Origin: Methanomassiliicoccaceae archaeon DOK
Lineage (GTDB): Archaea > Thermoplasmatota > Thermoplasmata > Methanomassiliicoccales > Methanomethylophilaceae
DNA: 64,000 nucleotides
Assembly (NCBI GenBank): GCA_009911715.1
Contig: CP047880.1
Location: 744,001 to 808,000 of the forward strand
Direction: 5' to 3'
In this document: positions 1-7,135 of the stretch, piece by piece
How positions within the stretch are numbered: position 1 is the stretch's first letter
Layout of the letters: every line of letters starts with the position of its first letter
Program-made: the position numbers and the translations under genes
The notes under the pieces: model-generated
Database searches by the model: none
Seen by the model: the letters and a program-made list of their open reading frames with translations, nothing else
What the model was told of the DNA's origin: nothing

Positions 1-108
1 GGTGATCTCCTTTCCGAAGGCGTTGGGAATCATAATCGGTTTGTTGGAGTTTCTGTCATATCTTGCAACTGCAGAGTACGTTGTTCCGAGGTCTATTCCA
101 ACCTTCAT
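1..108 (-). CDS. Hsp70-family chaperone/ATPase, N-terminal fragment
   Basis: Reading leftward from the ATG at 108-106, the protein begins MKVGIDLGTTYSAVARY and leaves the window after 36 residues. The GIDLGTTYS motif is the phosphate-1 loop of the Hsp70/actin ATPase fold, so this is a DnaK/Hsp70-family member. Whether it is housekeeping DnaK or a divergent Hsp70-like protein cannot be told from 36 residues. A TATA-like stretch (plus 132-147) lies just upstream, and palindromic operator-like sites flank it on both sides. The ArsR-type regulator gene ends 147 bp upstream on the same strand, which suggests it controls this gene. Confidence 0.85.
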   Translation of the reverse strand, partial: MKVGIDLGTTYSAVARYDRNSNKPIMIPNAFGKEIT

Positions 109-113
109 TTCCC

Positions 114-245
114 ATCGAATTTCGTAAACGCATATTAATATAAAAACATCAAGACGCAGTGACACTTTGTCCTACGAAATTCGTAGCAGATATAACACTG
201 GCACCTAAACTAATTTCACGGGTCAGGTCGGATACGAATGTCGTA
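114..245. promoter_or_regulatory. Three TACGAAATTCGTA-like palindromes around the Hsp70-like promoter
   Basis: The 13-mer TACGAAATTCGTA at 173-185 is an inverted repeat with one central base. Near copies occur at 233-245 (TACGAATGTCGTA) and 114-126 (ATCGAATTTCGTA). They are spaced 59 and 60 bp apart. On the minus strand the TATA-like element at 132-147 lies between the first and second sites, so the site at 114-126 would overlap the transcription start and the others lie upstream. This arrangement suits a repressor. The adjacent arsR gene is the obvious candidate binder; that link is inference. Confidence 0.6.
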
Positions 246-255
246 GGCGCCGGCG

Positions 256-615
256 TCATCCCTCCTCGCCCACATGTTCCAGGGCCGTCTCGAGGACCGT
301 CTTCACGTGGTCGTCGCAAAGTGAGTAGTAGATGGACCTCCCCTCCCTGCGCGAGGTCACGAGGTGGGCGTCCCTAAGCATCCTGAGCTGATGTGAGACC
401 GCCGACATGGACATACCCAGGGTCTCGCTGATGTCGCACACGCACATCTCCCCGGCGTCTAGTGCCAGCATTATTTTCACCCTGGTGCCGTCCCCGAAGA
501 TCTTGAAGAAGTCGGCAAGCTGTTCGACCGTCTCGGGGTCGGGCATGAATCCGCTGGCTCTCTCGACAGCGTCCTTGTGCACCTCATGTGCCTGGCATAC
601 GAGTTCCTCGTCCAT
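256..615 (-). CDS. ArsR/SmtB-family metal-sensing repressor (CadC-like)
   Basis: A 119-residue winged-helix repressor of the ArsR/SmtB family. Residues 54-60 contain the metal motif with C58 and C60 (MCVC), and a further cysteine sits at C7; these match the positions of the alpha3N Cd/Pb site of staphylococcal CadC (C7, C58, C60), with H10 or H13 possibly replacing CadC C11. The C-terminal helix carries D101-x-H103 and H114-x-x-E117, the spacing of the alpha5 zinc site of SmtB/CzrA. Both site types therefore seem present. The ATG follows the stop of the upstream small membrane gene by one base (TGA-G-ATG), so the two are translationally coupled. Likely targets are the palindromes at 114-245 and 846-858. 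The inducing metal is not known. Confidence 0.92.
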   Translation of the reverse strand: MDEELVCQAHEVHKDAVERASGFMPDPETVEQLADFFKIFGDGTRVKIMLALDAGEMCVCDISETLGMSMSAVSHQLRMLRDAHLVTSRREGRSIYYSLCDDHVKTVLETALEHVGEEG

Positions 616-616
616 C

Positions 617-799
617 TCAGCTCTGCCCCTTCATGCGGAAGAACATGATGACCATCACTATGACGGCGATCAGGGCAACCACGCCGGCGACGGCCCCGAT
701 GACCGCGATGTGCTCTGGGACGAGAACCACTGCGAAGGACAGGATGATGAGAATCGTGGCGAGAATCGCCGCGGCTGTGACCAAAGGTCCCTTCGTCAT
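617..799 (-). CDS. Small two-helix membrane protein, coupled to arsR
   Basis: A 60-residue protein with two hydrophobic segments, about residues 8-28 and 31-53, joined by a short VPEH turn, and a short basic tail (RMKGQS). I do not recognise a family. The gene ends one base before the arsR ATG, so it is the first gene of a two-gene operon. It could be a metal-stress membrane protein or a small transporter accessory; context is the only support. The gene is credible because of the coupling and the clean transmembrane pattern. Confidence 0.6.
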   Translation of the reverse strand: MTKGPLVTAAAILATILIILSFAVVLVPEHIAVIGAVAGVVALIAVIVMVIMFFRMKGQS

Positions 800-845
800 G
801 GAGACGGGATTGTCATTCTCATTGAAAAACTGTCCAGTCCCGGAC

Positions 846-858
846 TACGAAAATCGAA
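846..858. promoter_or_regulatory. Fourth TACGAA-type operator candidate, upstream of the arsR operon
   Basis: TACGAAAATCGAA matches the palindrome at 173-185 in 11 of 13 positions. It lies about 50 bp upstream of the start of the small membrane protein-arsR operon (minus strand) and also just upstream of the TATA element of the divergent Sel1 gene (CTCATATCG, 878-886). It would permit autoregulation of arsR and possibly control of the Sel1 gene. This is an inference from sequence similarity. Confidence 0.4.
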
Positions 859-907
859 GACGATCCGACGGCAAGGCTCATATCGTCCGCTGGCTCATGC
901 GGGTTGC

Positions 908-1837
908 ATGACGGATCCCGCGGAGCTCTGCGACAGGGCTGTTAGATTGTACCCCACCGACCCGGAGGCGGCTTACGACCTCTTCGTCGAGGCCGCCCAG
1001 CAGGGCTTCCCCAACGCCTTCTTCGGACTGGCGGAGATGAAGATGTCCGGCGTAGGCACGGAGCGCGACCCCGAAGGGGCACTAGAACTCTACACAGCGG
1101 CTGCGGAGGCCGGTCATCCGCCGTCGATGTACCGTCTTGGCGCCTACTACAGCGGAGCCGCCGGGGCGGGGGAGGACCCCGAGAAGTGCAGGTTCTGGTT
1201 CGAGAGGGCGGCCAACGCCGGGATGGCGCAGGCCTATCCGGAGATCGCGGGGATATACCTCTACGGCTACGGCACCCCTCAGGACACCGTCAAGGCTTTC
1301 CACTGGTACAGCAAGGCGGCCGAGGCGGGAGACCCCCTGTCGATGTTCAAGGTCGGGTACATGCGCTCCGAGGGTGTGGGTGCCGAGAAGGACATGGACG
1401 AGGCGGTCAGGATGTTCAGGATGTCGGCGGTCGCCGGGGTCCCTGAGGCGATGTTCAAGATGGCCACCCTGGCGAGGGACGGTGTCGTCCCGGGCGGCGC
1501 GAAGGCGGCTCTGTCATGGTACCGTTCCGCGTCAGACGCGGGGTTCATGCCGGCCACGTTCAACATGGCCACGATGTACTACGAGGGCGAGGGGACCGGC
1601 AAGGACCTGGAGAAGGCGTTCGAGCTCTACAGCAGGGTCGCCGACACGGGGGACGGCGACGCGCTGTTCATGGTCGGCAGGATGTACTTCGAGGGTCTAG
1701 GGGTGGAGAAGGATCAGGTAAGGGGTTTCGAGTTCTTCGGGAGGGCGGCGGCTGCCGGCAACAGGATCGCCCAGGAGTTCGTCGAGGACATCCGTCGCAG
1801 GCAGAACACGCAGCTCATCCACATAGACGGGAGCTGA
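908..1837 (+). CDS. Sel1-like repeat protein
   Basis: A 309-residue protein of tandem Sel1-like repeats (TPR-like helical pairs, about 36 residues each), recognised by repeated A-x-x-G-x-x-x-A/M-x-x-x-G-x-x-Y-x-x-G-x-G patterns followed by A-x-x-W/L-Y/F-x-x-A. I count seven to eight repeats from about residue 20 to the end. There is no signal peptide. Sel1 proteins usually act as protein-interaction scaffolds; the partner is unknown. The start at 908 is chosen because the TATA-like CTCATATCG (878-886) is centred 26 bp upstream, giving a leaderless mRNA, and because longer readings lack Sel1 character. It is convergent with the rubredoxin gene, whose stop is one base away. Confidence 0.85.
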   Translation: MTDPAELCDRAVRLYPTDPEAAYDLFVEAAQQGFPNAFFGLAEMKMSGVGTERDPEGALELYTAAAEAGHPPSMYRLGAYYSGAAGAGEDPEKCRFWFERAANAGMAQAYPEIAGIYLYGYGTPQDTVKAFHWYSKAAEAGDPLSMFKVGYMRSEGVGAEKDMDEAVRMFRMSAVAGVPEAMFKMATLARDGVVPGGAKAALSWYRSASDAGFMPATFNMATMYYEGEGTGKDLEKAFELYSRVADTGDGDALFMVGRMYFEGLGVEKDQVRGFEFFGRAAAAGNRIAQEFVEDIRRRQNTQLIHIDGS

Positions 1838-1838
1838 A

Positions 1839-1976
1839 TCACTCCTCGAGGGGCTGGAACTCGGACTTGGGCTCTCCGCAGACGGGGCAGCACCAGTCAT
1901 CGGGGAGGTCGGCGAACTTGACGCCTTCCGCCTCCTCATCGTAGATGTATCCGCAAAGGGGGCATCTGTATTTCAT
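1839..1976 (-). CDS. Rubredoxin
   Basis: A 45-residue protein starting [15 protein letters not shown] and ending in PLEE. It has the two rubredoxin knuckles, C5-x-x-C8-G-Y and C30-P-V-C33-G, that bind a single iron, with the expected DDWCCPVC segment. It is a small cytosolic electron carrier, typically for oxygen or superoxide detoxification in anaerobes. Its length is slightly shorter than the usual 52-54 residues because the loop after the first knuckle is short. It stands alone, with no rubrerythrin or superoxide reductase next to it. Start and stop are unambiguous. Confidence 0.95.
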   Translation of the reverse strand: MKYRCPLCGYIYDEEAEGVKFADLPDDWCCPVCGEPKSEFQPLEE

Positions 1977-2279
1977 GTAACGGCGTTATCCCCCATTGCT
2001 ATAATAAATTTCCTAGAAGCGTATCGTCAGAAACGATCGAGACCGATGTGAAATGCAATGCGGTCGGATGTGCAGTTTCACCGATTCCGGGATGGGGTTT
2101 ACCGAACGAGGGAAGCAAGGGGCGTCTCATGGATGAGATCATGGATATGGCGGACTTGCATTCAGGGAGGGCGAGGCACTCGCTTCCGCACGGGCACGAG
2201 GGACCTCATCCTGATGTGTCTGAGGGGCTGCACCGGCGTTCACTATGATGGAGAAGAACATACGGTGGCATCCAATCCA
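1977..2279. other. Intergenic stretch without a supported gene
   Basis: It holds the rubredoxin promoter at its left end (ATTATAGC-like element on the minus strand near 1998-2005). The short open frames on the plus strand have no recognisable similarity and no ribosome binding site. I see no RNA gene. Confidence 0.5.
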
Positions 2280-3614
2280 TCACACGAACATCGCCATGTA
2301 CGCCGGCAGATAGACGATCCCGTTCTCGACGGAGAGGTCCTTCGAGTGAATCACGTATGACTGTCCGATCCTCTTCCCGAATCTTCTGCGGAAGTCGTCC
2401 AGGGATTTGTGGTCGCGGCTGCGGTTGGAGGACTTCACCTCGACCGGACAGATCCTTCCGTCTCTTCTGATGAGGAAATCTATCTCCATCTGTCCATCCG
2501 GGTCGTTGCGCCCTCTCGAGTAGAAGAACAGTCTGTCGCCGAGCGAGACCAGGGTCTGTGCAACGACGTTCTCCATCACCATTCCCTCGTTGACTCCGAT
2601 CCCGTTGAGGAGGACGTCCTTGTAGAGTTCGTTCTCTAGGTATCTGCGGTCCGAATAAGAATGGGTCACCAGGAGCCCAGTGTCCGCCATGTAGCATTTC
2701 AATGTGGGCCTGTCGCTGTAAACGGAGAGTCCTATCTCTGGATTGTTGGAGTTCAGGCAGAGGTTAACGATGCGGCCGTCCACAAGCCGCATGAACGAAT
2801 CTTCGTACTCCCTCATCCTCGCGTTCTTGTCGATGGTGGACAGTGTGAACACCTTGTCCTTTCTGTTCAGTTCTTCCGGGATGCGGTCGAATATGTTGCG
2901 GACATGGTTGGTGTTCCCGCCGGGCCACTTTCCGATATCCTCCCTGTACAGGCCCAGGATGCGTCTCTTGACGCGATCGACCTGTTCGAAGTCCCTGGAC
3001 TCCATATATGCTGCTACGGCCTGTGGCATCCCTCCCACGAGCATGTACTGTTTGAACAGTCTCATCATCTTCTTGTGGACCGCCTCTCCGACAGGAGATC
3101 TCCTTTCGAAGCATTCTCTTATCATCTCCAGAGCCTGGTCCTCCCCCATGGCCCACAGGAACTCCTCGAAGTCCATGGGACACATCTCCACTCTGTCCTC
3201 TTCGGACGGTATGAGGATGGCGGAAGACTTGGTCTTTATCGAGACGAGGGATCCGGTTTCGATGTAATCGTATCTGCGGTCTTTCACCAGATGTTTGATG
3301 AGTTGTCTCGCACGGAGGTAGTTCTGGATCTCGTCGAAGATGATCAGGGACTCCCTCTCATACAGTTTTGTGCTGTAGATGGCCGACAGGCTGCTGAACA
3401 GAAGGTCGAAGTCGCTGTGGTATTGCTCGAAGGCGTTGATGACATCGTCGTTCGTGAAATCCACTACGATGTAGCTCTTGTATTCGTTCCTGCCGAACTC
3501 CTCGGCGATGAAGGTCTTGCCGACACGGCGCGCACCCTCGATCAGGAGCGCGGATTCCCCCTGCCCTTTTTTCCATTGAAGGAGTTCTGCGTAGACCTTC
3601 CTCTTCATCGTCAT
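2280..3614 (-). CDS. AAA+ ATPase with DUF4143/nuclease-like C-terminus
   Basis: A 444-residue protein. Residues 24-34 hold the Walker A motif (EGARRVGKT) and about 88-96 the Walker B (SLIIFDEIQ). The middle has the GGMPQAV signature of this family. The C-terminal part carries E-x-D-F-L-I then CPVEVKSS, the D...E-x-K layout of a PD-(D/E)XK fold. The family (AAA_14 + DUF4143) is abundant in archaea and gut bacteria; its function is not settled. A close paralogue lies at 52.6-54.2 kb. The start matches the paralogue's MRRK start region. Upstream, in the same frame, there are decayed 11-codon repeats interrupted by TAA (3677-3675) and TGA (3626-3624). Confidence 0.88.
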   Translation of the reverse strand: MTMKRKVYAELLQWKKGQGESALLIEGARRVGKTFIAEEFGRNEYKSYIVVDFTNDDVINAFEQYHSDFDLLFSSLSAIYSTKLYERESLIIFDEIQNYLRARQLIKHLVKDRRYDYIETGSLVSIKTKSSAILIPSEEDRVEMCPMDFEEFLWAMGEDQALEMIRECFERRSPVGEAVHKKMMRLFKQYMLVGGMPQAVAAYMESRDFEQVDRVKRRILGLYREDIGKWPGGNTNHVRNIFDRIPEELNRKDKVFTLSTIDKNARMREYEDSFMRLVDGRIVNLCLNSNNPEIGLSVYSDRPTLKCYMADTGLLVTHSYSDRRYLENELYKDVLLNGIGVNEGMVMENVVAQTLVSLGDRLFFYSRGRNDPDGQMEIDFLIRRDGRICPVEVKSSNRSRDHKSLDDFRRRFGKRIGQSYVIHSKDLSVENGIVYLPAYMAMFV

Positions 3615-3645
3615 ATCTGGATATCATCGGGAATAGATATAATTC

Positions 3646-3764
3646 TCACGATTTACAGGGTTATGTTTCCTGGATTAATCACGAAAAACATAGTTATGAA
3701 ACCAGAGATTTTCACGAAAAACAAAGTTACAAACGGATGATTTCTCACGAAAAACAGGGTTATG
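3646..3764. repeat. 33-bp-period repeat array upstream of the first AAA+/DUF4143 gene
   Basis: Four 20-bp cores begin at 3646, 3679, 3712 and 3745, exactly 33 bp apart. On the plus strand they read TCACGAAAAACA(T/A/G)(A/G)GTTAT(G), with the first copy slightly diverged (TCACGATTTACAGGGTTATG). The 13-bp intervals between cores differ. The minus-strand TATA-like CTTATATCG (about 3787-3795) would place transcription start just before the array, so the array would lie in the 5' leader of the ATPase mRNA. In the ATPase frame the units read as 11-residue repeats of the type NPVFRE, with two stop codons. It may be a decayed coding extension or a set of binding sites. Confidence 0.85.
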
Positions 3765-3812
3765 CAATCCAGCCGTCCGAGGCCAGGCGATATAAGAAGA
3801 GGGTTGGAAGAC

Positions 3813-3826
3813 GGGGCCGGAGCCCC
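3813..3826 (-). terminator. Hairpin terminator at the end of the feo operon
   Basis: GGGGC-CGGA-GCCCC forms a perfect 5-bp stem with a 4-base loop, 17 bp past the last gene of the minus-strand feo operon. T-rich sequence follows on both strands. Confidence 0.5.
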
Positions 3827-3842
3827 TGTTTTGACTAAGGAA

Positions 3843-4031
3843 TCAGTTCTTCTTGCAGCAGTCGCGTCCGTCCTCGTCGATGGTCACGTTGGACTGGCAT
3901 CCGGACTTGCAGTGGGCGCAGTCCTTGCACCCGCAGCTGCTGATGCCCTTCCTCCTCTGGTAGATCATGTAAGAGACCGATGCGACCACCAACAGGACGA
4001 TCACTATTCCCACGACGAGGTCGTTGCTCAT
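3843..4031 (-). CDS. FeoB-associated Cys-rich membrane protein
   Basis: A 62-residue protein: one transmembrane helix (about residues 5-23), a basic patch (YQRRKG), then a cysteine-rich tail (SSCGCKDCAHCKSGC, with CC near the end). This is the FeoB-associated family (often FeoB-linked or FeoC-like small protein). It follows feoB with an 8-bp gap and should be cotranscribed. It probably sits beside FeoB in the membrane and binds iron or supports assembly; the exact role of the family is not settled. Confidence 0.85.
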   Translation of the reverse strand: MSNDLVVGIVIVLLVVASVSYMIYQRRKGISSCGCKDCAHCKSGCQSNVTIDEDGRDCCKKN

Positions 4032-4038
4032 GCGCTCA

Positions 4039-6249
4039 TCACTCCTCGGCGTCGTACTGGTCCTTGCCGGACAGCTGTCTGAACGGGTCCTTGGCCCACA
4101 GCAGGTAGACGATGATGGCGAGCACCACCACCGCCGCGATCGTGCTTCCGATCGGCGCGGCCTGTTCGACCAGGGATCCGTCGATGACCAGGGAGTTCCA
4201 TCCGCCTATGTAGCTGGTGAAACCGTAGATGATCAGCGCGACGGCGTAGGCCAGCAGGCACTGGTAGAGGACGGCCATTCCGGTGTCCTTCCACTTGCCG
4301 AGCTCCCTGTGCATGGCACCGATTGCCGCGAAGCAGGGGGCGCAGATGAGGTTGAACGCCAGGAATCCGAGTCCGGCGGACTTGGTCAGCATGCCGGAGA
4401 GGACGACCTCGAGTCCCTCGCCGTTGTCCCCGGCCTCGATGCCGAACAGGGTGCCGAAGGTTCCGACGACGTTCTCCTTGGCGATGAGGCCGGTGATGGT
4501 TCCGACGGTGAGCTCCCAGTTGTCTCCCCATCCGAGGGGCGCGAATATGACGCAGACGGCCTCTCCGAACGCGGCGAGGATGGACTGCGCGTCACCGACG
4601 TTGTCGCCGATGTACTGCAGGCTGGTGTCGTAGCTTGCGAGGAACCACAGGATGATACAGGAGATCAGGATGATGGTTCCGGCCTTCTTGCAGAACGCCC
4701 ATCCCCTGTCCAGGGTCCCCTTGACGATGTTGGTCGCGCTGGGGATGTGGTAGGGGGGCAGCTCCATGATGAACGGAGCGGGGGTTCCGGAGAGGCTCTT
4801 CAGCTTCTTCAGGATGATTCCGGAGATGAGGACCATGACGATTCCCATGACGTAGCAGAAGACGGCGATGAGTCCGTTTCCGGGGAACACGGCGCTGGTG
4901 ATCATGGCGATGACCGGCAGCTTGGCGCCGCAGGGTATGAAGGTCGTTGTCATGGCGGTGATGCGCCTGTCCCTCTCGCTCTCGATGGTCCTGGAGGCCA
5001 TGACTCCGGGCACACCGCAGCCGGTTCCGACGAGCAGGGGGATGAGGGTCTTTCCGGACAGACCGAAGTGCCTGAACACGCGGTCCATCACGAACGCGAT
5101 CCTCGCCATGTATCCGATGTCCTCGAGGATGCACAGCGCGAGGAACAGCAGCAGCATCTGGGGGAGGAAACCGATGACGGCTCCGACTCCGCCCACGATA
5201 CCTGAGCAGAGCAGCGCGTCGACGGCGCTGAAGGTTCCGTCGCTCTCGCACCACTCCCTGACGGCGGGGTCGATCCACTCGCCGATGAACACGTCGTTCA
5301 CCCAGTCGGTGCACCACGTACCGATACCGACGATCTCGAAGTCGCCCCAGGCGAATCCGATGATGCCGAAGAACACGACGGCGATGACGCCTATGAAGAT
5401 CGGGATTCCCCAGATCCTGTGGGTGACGATCCTGTCGACCCTGTCGGAGAACGTCCCGCGCTCGTCCCTCGGCGCTTTCTTGACTGCAGCTGACGCGATC
5501 TCCGTGATCCTGTTGTACCTTCCGTCCGCGACGATGGAGTCCGCGTCGTCGTCCTTCTTCTCCTCGAGCTCCCTGACGACGCCCGAGATCCTGTCCACCG
5601 CCTCGGGGAACTCCTCGCAGACGGCCTTGTCGTTCTCGACGAGCTTCACGGCGTAGAACCTGAGCGCCTCGTCGGGCACCTTGCCTTTCAGAGCCTCCCT
5701 GGCCTGGGAGACCACCGCCTCGACGTCTCCGTCGAAGTACATGGGTTCGGGGGTCTGCTTGGCCTCTGCGACCTCCCCGACCGCCGCGACCAGCTCCTTT
5801 ATACCCTCGGCGTTGAGGGCGGAGACCGGGACGACCTTGCATCCCAGATCCTTGGAGAGCTTCTCCACGTCGATCTTGTCACCCAGTTTGCGGACCTGGT
5901 CCATCATGTTCAGCGCGACGACGGTGGGTATCCCCGTGTCTATGATCTGGAGGGTGAGGAAGAGGTTCCTCTCCAGGTTCGTCGCGTCCACGATGTTGAT
6001 GACTGCGTCCGGTCTGTCGTTTATCAGGAAGTTCCTTGATACGATCTCTTCCGGGGAGTACGGCGACAGCGAGTAGATCCCGGGGAGGTCCACGAGCTCG
6101 TAGTCCGTCCCGCGGATCTTTCCGACCTTCCTGTCGATGGTGACTCCCGGCCAGTTCCCGACGCGCTGGTTCGCACCAGTCAGCTTGTTGAACATGGTGG
6201 TCTTCCCGCTGTTGGGGTTACCGGCCAATGCTATTGTCAAACTCATCAT
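4039..6249 (-). CDS. feoB: Ferrous iron transporter FeoB
   Basis: A 736-residue FeoB. The N-terminal G domain has G1 GNPNSGKT (about 9-16), G3 DLPG (54-57), G4 NMMD and G5 SAL, followed by a helical spacer and a membrane domain. The two gate motifs are visible: VGTGCGVPGVMASRTIES and FIPCGAKLPV, the latter with the conserved cysteine. It imports Fe2+ across the cytoplasmic membrane using GTP. It is preceded by two feoA genes and followed by the FeoB-associated gene, all on one strand under the operator at 6871-6934. Either of two adjacent ATGs (6249 or 6246) may be used. Confidence 0.97.
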   Translation of the reverse strand: MMSLTIALAGNPNSGKTTMFNKLTGANQRVGNWPGVTIDRKVGKIRGTDYELVDLPGIYSLSPYSPEEIVSRNFLINDRPDAVINIVDATNLERNLFLTLQIIDTGIPTVVALNMMDQVRKLGDKIDVEKLSKDLGCKVVPVSALNAEGIKELVAAVGEVAEAKQTPEPMYFDGDVEAVVSQAREALKGKVPDEALRFYAVKLVENDKAVCEEFPEAVDRISGVVRELEEKKDDDADSIVADGRYNRITEIASAAVKKAPRDERGTFSDRVDRIVTHRIWGIPIFIGVIAVVFFGIIGFAWGDFEIVGIGTWCTDWVNDVFIGEWIDPAVREWCESDGTFSAVDALLCSGIVGGVGAVIGFLPQMLLLFLALCILEDIGYMARIAFVMDRVFRHFGLSGKTLIPLLVGTGCGVPGVMASRTIESERDRRITAMTTTFIPCGAKLPVIAMITSAVFPGNGLIAVFCYVMGIVMVLISGIILKKLKSLSGTPAPFIMELPPYHIPSATNIVKGTLDRGWAFCKKAGTIILISCIILWFLASYDTSLQYIGDNVGDAQSILAAFGEAVCVIFAPLGWGDNWELTVGTITGLIAKENVVGTFGTLFGIEAGDNGEGLEVVLSGMLTKSAGLGFLAFNLICAPCFAAIGAMHRELGKWKDTGMAVLYQCLLAYAVALIIYGFTSYIGGWNSLVIDGSLVEQAAPIGSTIAAVVVLAIIVYLLWAKDPFRQLSGKDQYDAEE

Positions 6250-6319
6250 TCTTCTCTCCTTGCATAGCTCACGCTGGTCGAAATGAAAATCGCGCAGCGC
6301 GAGTCAGAAAACAGGGCGG

Positions 6320-6541
6320 TCACTCGACCTCGATGTTCTCCGCATCACCTTTCCTGAGACTGAGCTCGTAGCCCCTGATGGTGATCTCGATGGGGTCGCC
6401 CAGGGGCGCCACCTTGCGAACGTAGATCTGGCATCCCTTGGTGATGCCCATGTCCATCAGATGCTTCTTGAGAGCCCCCTCTCCGTGAAGCTTCACGACC
6501 TTGACCGTGGAGCCCACTTCGGCATCTTTCAGTGTCTTCAT
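6320..6541 (-). CDS. feoA: FeoA-domain protein (second feoA of the operon)
   Basis: A 73-residue SH3-like FeoA protein starting MKTLKDAEVGSTVKVVKL, with the typical LMDMGITKGCQIYV and PIEITIRGYELSLRKGDA segments. FeoA binds FeoB and supports Fe2+ uptake. The start at 6541 is preferred over longer readings because the extra N-terminal residues have no family similarity. The next ATG lies 4 bp after the upstream feoA stop, so the pair is probably coupled. Confidence 0.92.
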   Translation of the reverse strand: MKTLKDAEVGSTVKVVKLHGEGALKKHLMDMGITKGCQIYVRKVAPLGDPIEITIRGYELSLRKGDAENIEVE

Positions 6542-6545
6542 TCTA

Positions 6546-6848
6546 TCAGCTCTCGGGGCAGAACAGGATCTTGGAGGCCATCTTGCGGTCAATGGCGATC
6601 TTCGACCCCTTGACGTCGAGGATCACGCTGCCACTGGCCTCGCAGACGGCCTTGACCTCCGTGCCCGGTGTGAATCCGAGTCCCGCCAGGAATCTCTTGG
6701 TCTCTTCCCTTCCAGAAATGCTGACGACGGTACCCTTGTCCCCCACTCTGGCCATGGAGATAGGGATACCTGGCGAACTCGCCATGCTGTTGCCGCTGCA
6801 GGATGCGCTCTTATCAAACCCCGCACAAGCGTAGGTACCTGGATTCAT
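6546..6848 (-). CDS. feoA: FeoA-domain protein (first feoA of the operon)
   Basis: A 100-residue protein: an N-terminal extension of about 30 residues containing two cysteines (YACAGFDKSASCSG), then a FeoA SH3-like domain (MARVGDKGTVVSISGREETKRFL to the end). The ATG at 6848 lies 25-26 bp from the centre of TATATA (6871-6876), so the mRNA is probably leaderless and the extension is translated. It opens the four-gene feo operon. The extension is not usual for FeoA; the cysteines could bind metal, but that is speculation. Confidence 0.85.
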   Translation of the reverse strand: MNPGTYACAGFDKSASCSGNSMASSPGIPISMARVGDKGTVVSISGREETKRFLAGLGFTPGTEVKAVCEASGSVILDVKGSKIAIDRKMASKILFCPES

Positions 6849-6870
6849 ACTTTGAGGATTTCCTAAATGG

Positions 6871-6934
6871 TATATAACTTTAGCTAAGCCTAAACATATT
6901 TAGATATGCCATCTAATTATTTAGATAATCTTAA
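6871..6934 (-). promoter_or_regulatory. feo promoter with DtxR-type operator and two further palindromes
   Basis: The TATA box TATATA is at 6871-6876. Immediately upstream (on the minus strand) is TTTAGCTAAGCCTAAA (6879-6894), close to the TTAGG(N)CCTAA operators of DtxR/IdeR/MDR1 iron repressors and positioned to block TBP/TFB. Two more inverted repeats follow: TTAGAT-(5)-ATCTAA at 6900-6916 and TTTAGATAATCTTAA at 6920-6934. Iron repression by the DtxR protein encoded at 56174-56842 is the likely control. Confidence 0.75.
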
Positions 6935-7135
6935 CATTAAAATAGTGGTGGACGCGGGCCCGGAGGCGCCGATGTCATCGTATTTAATCATGAGTGCGGA
7001 ATCGCACGGGGGCGGGGGTCGGCATTCATCCAGGCATGTAGTTTAACCCATGTTAACGCCTCCGGGGATTAACGGAGTGAGCAACTTCGTGGTTCCACCG
7101 TTCCCTTTTTTATGGAGGTTCTGGTAACATAGGTC

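Noticed and set aside
2048-2360. Short plus-strand genes before the AAA+ gene
   Set aside because: They overlap the 3' end of the ATPase gene on the other strand and lack any gene signals.
3646-3764. CRISPR array
   Set aside because: Cores of 20 bp with 13-bp intervals at a 33-bp period are too short for CRISPR repeats and spacers, some intervals are identical in the sister array, and no cas genes are present.
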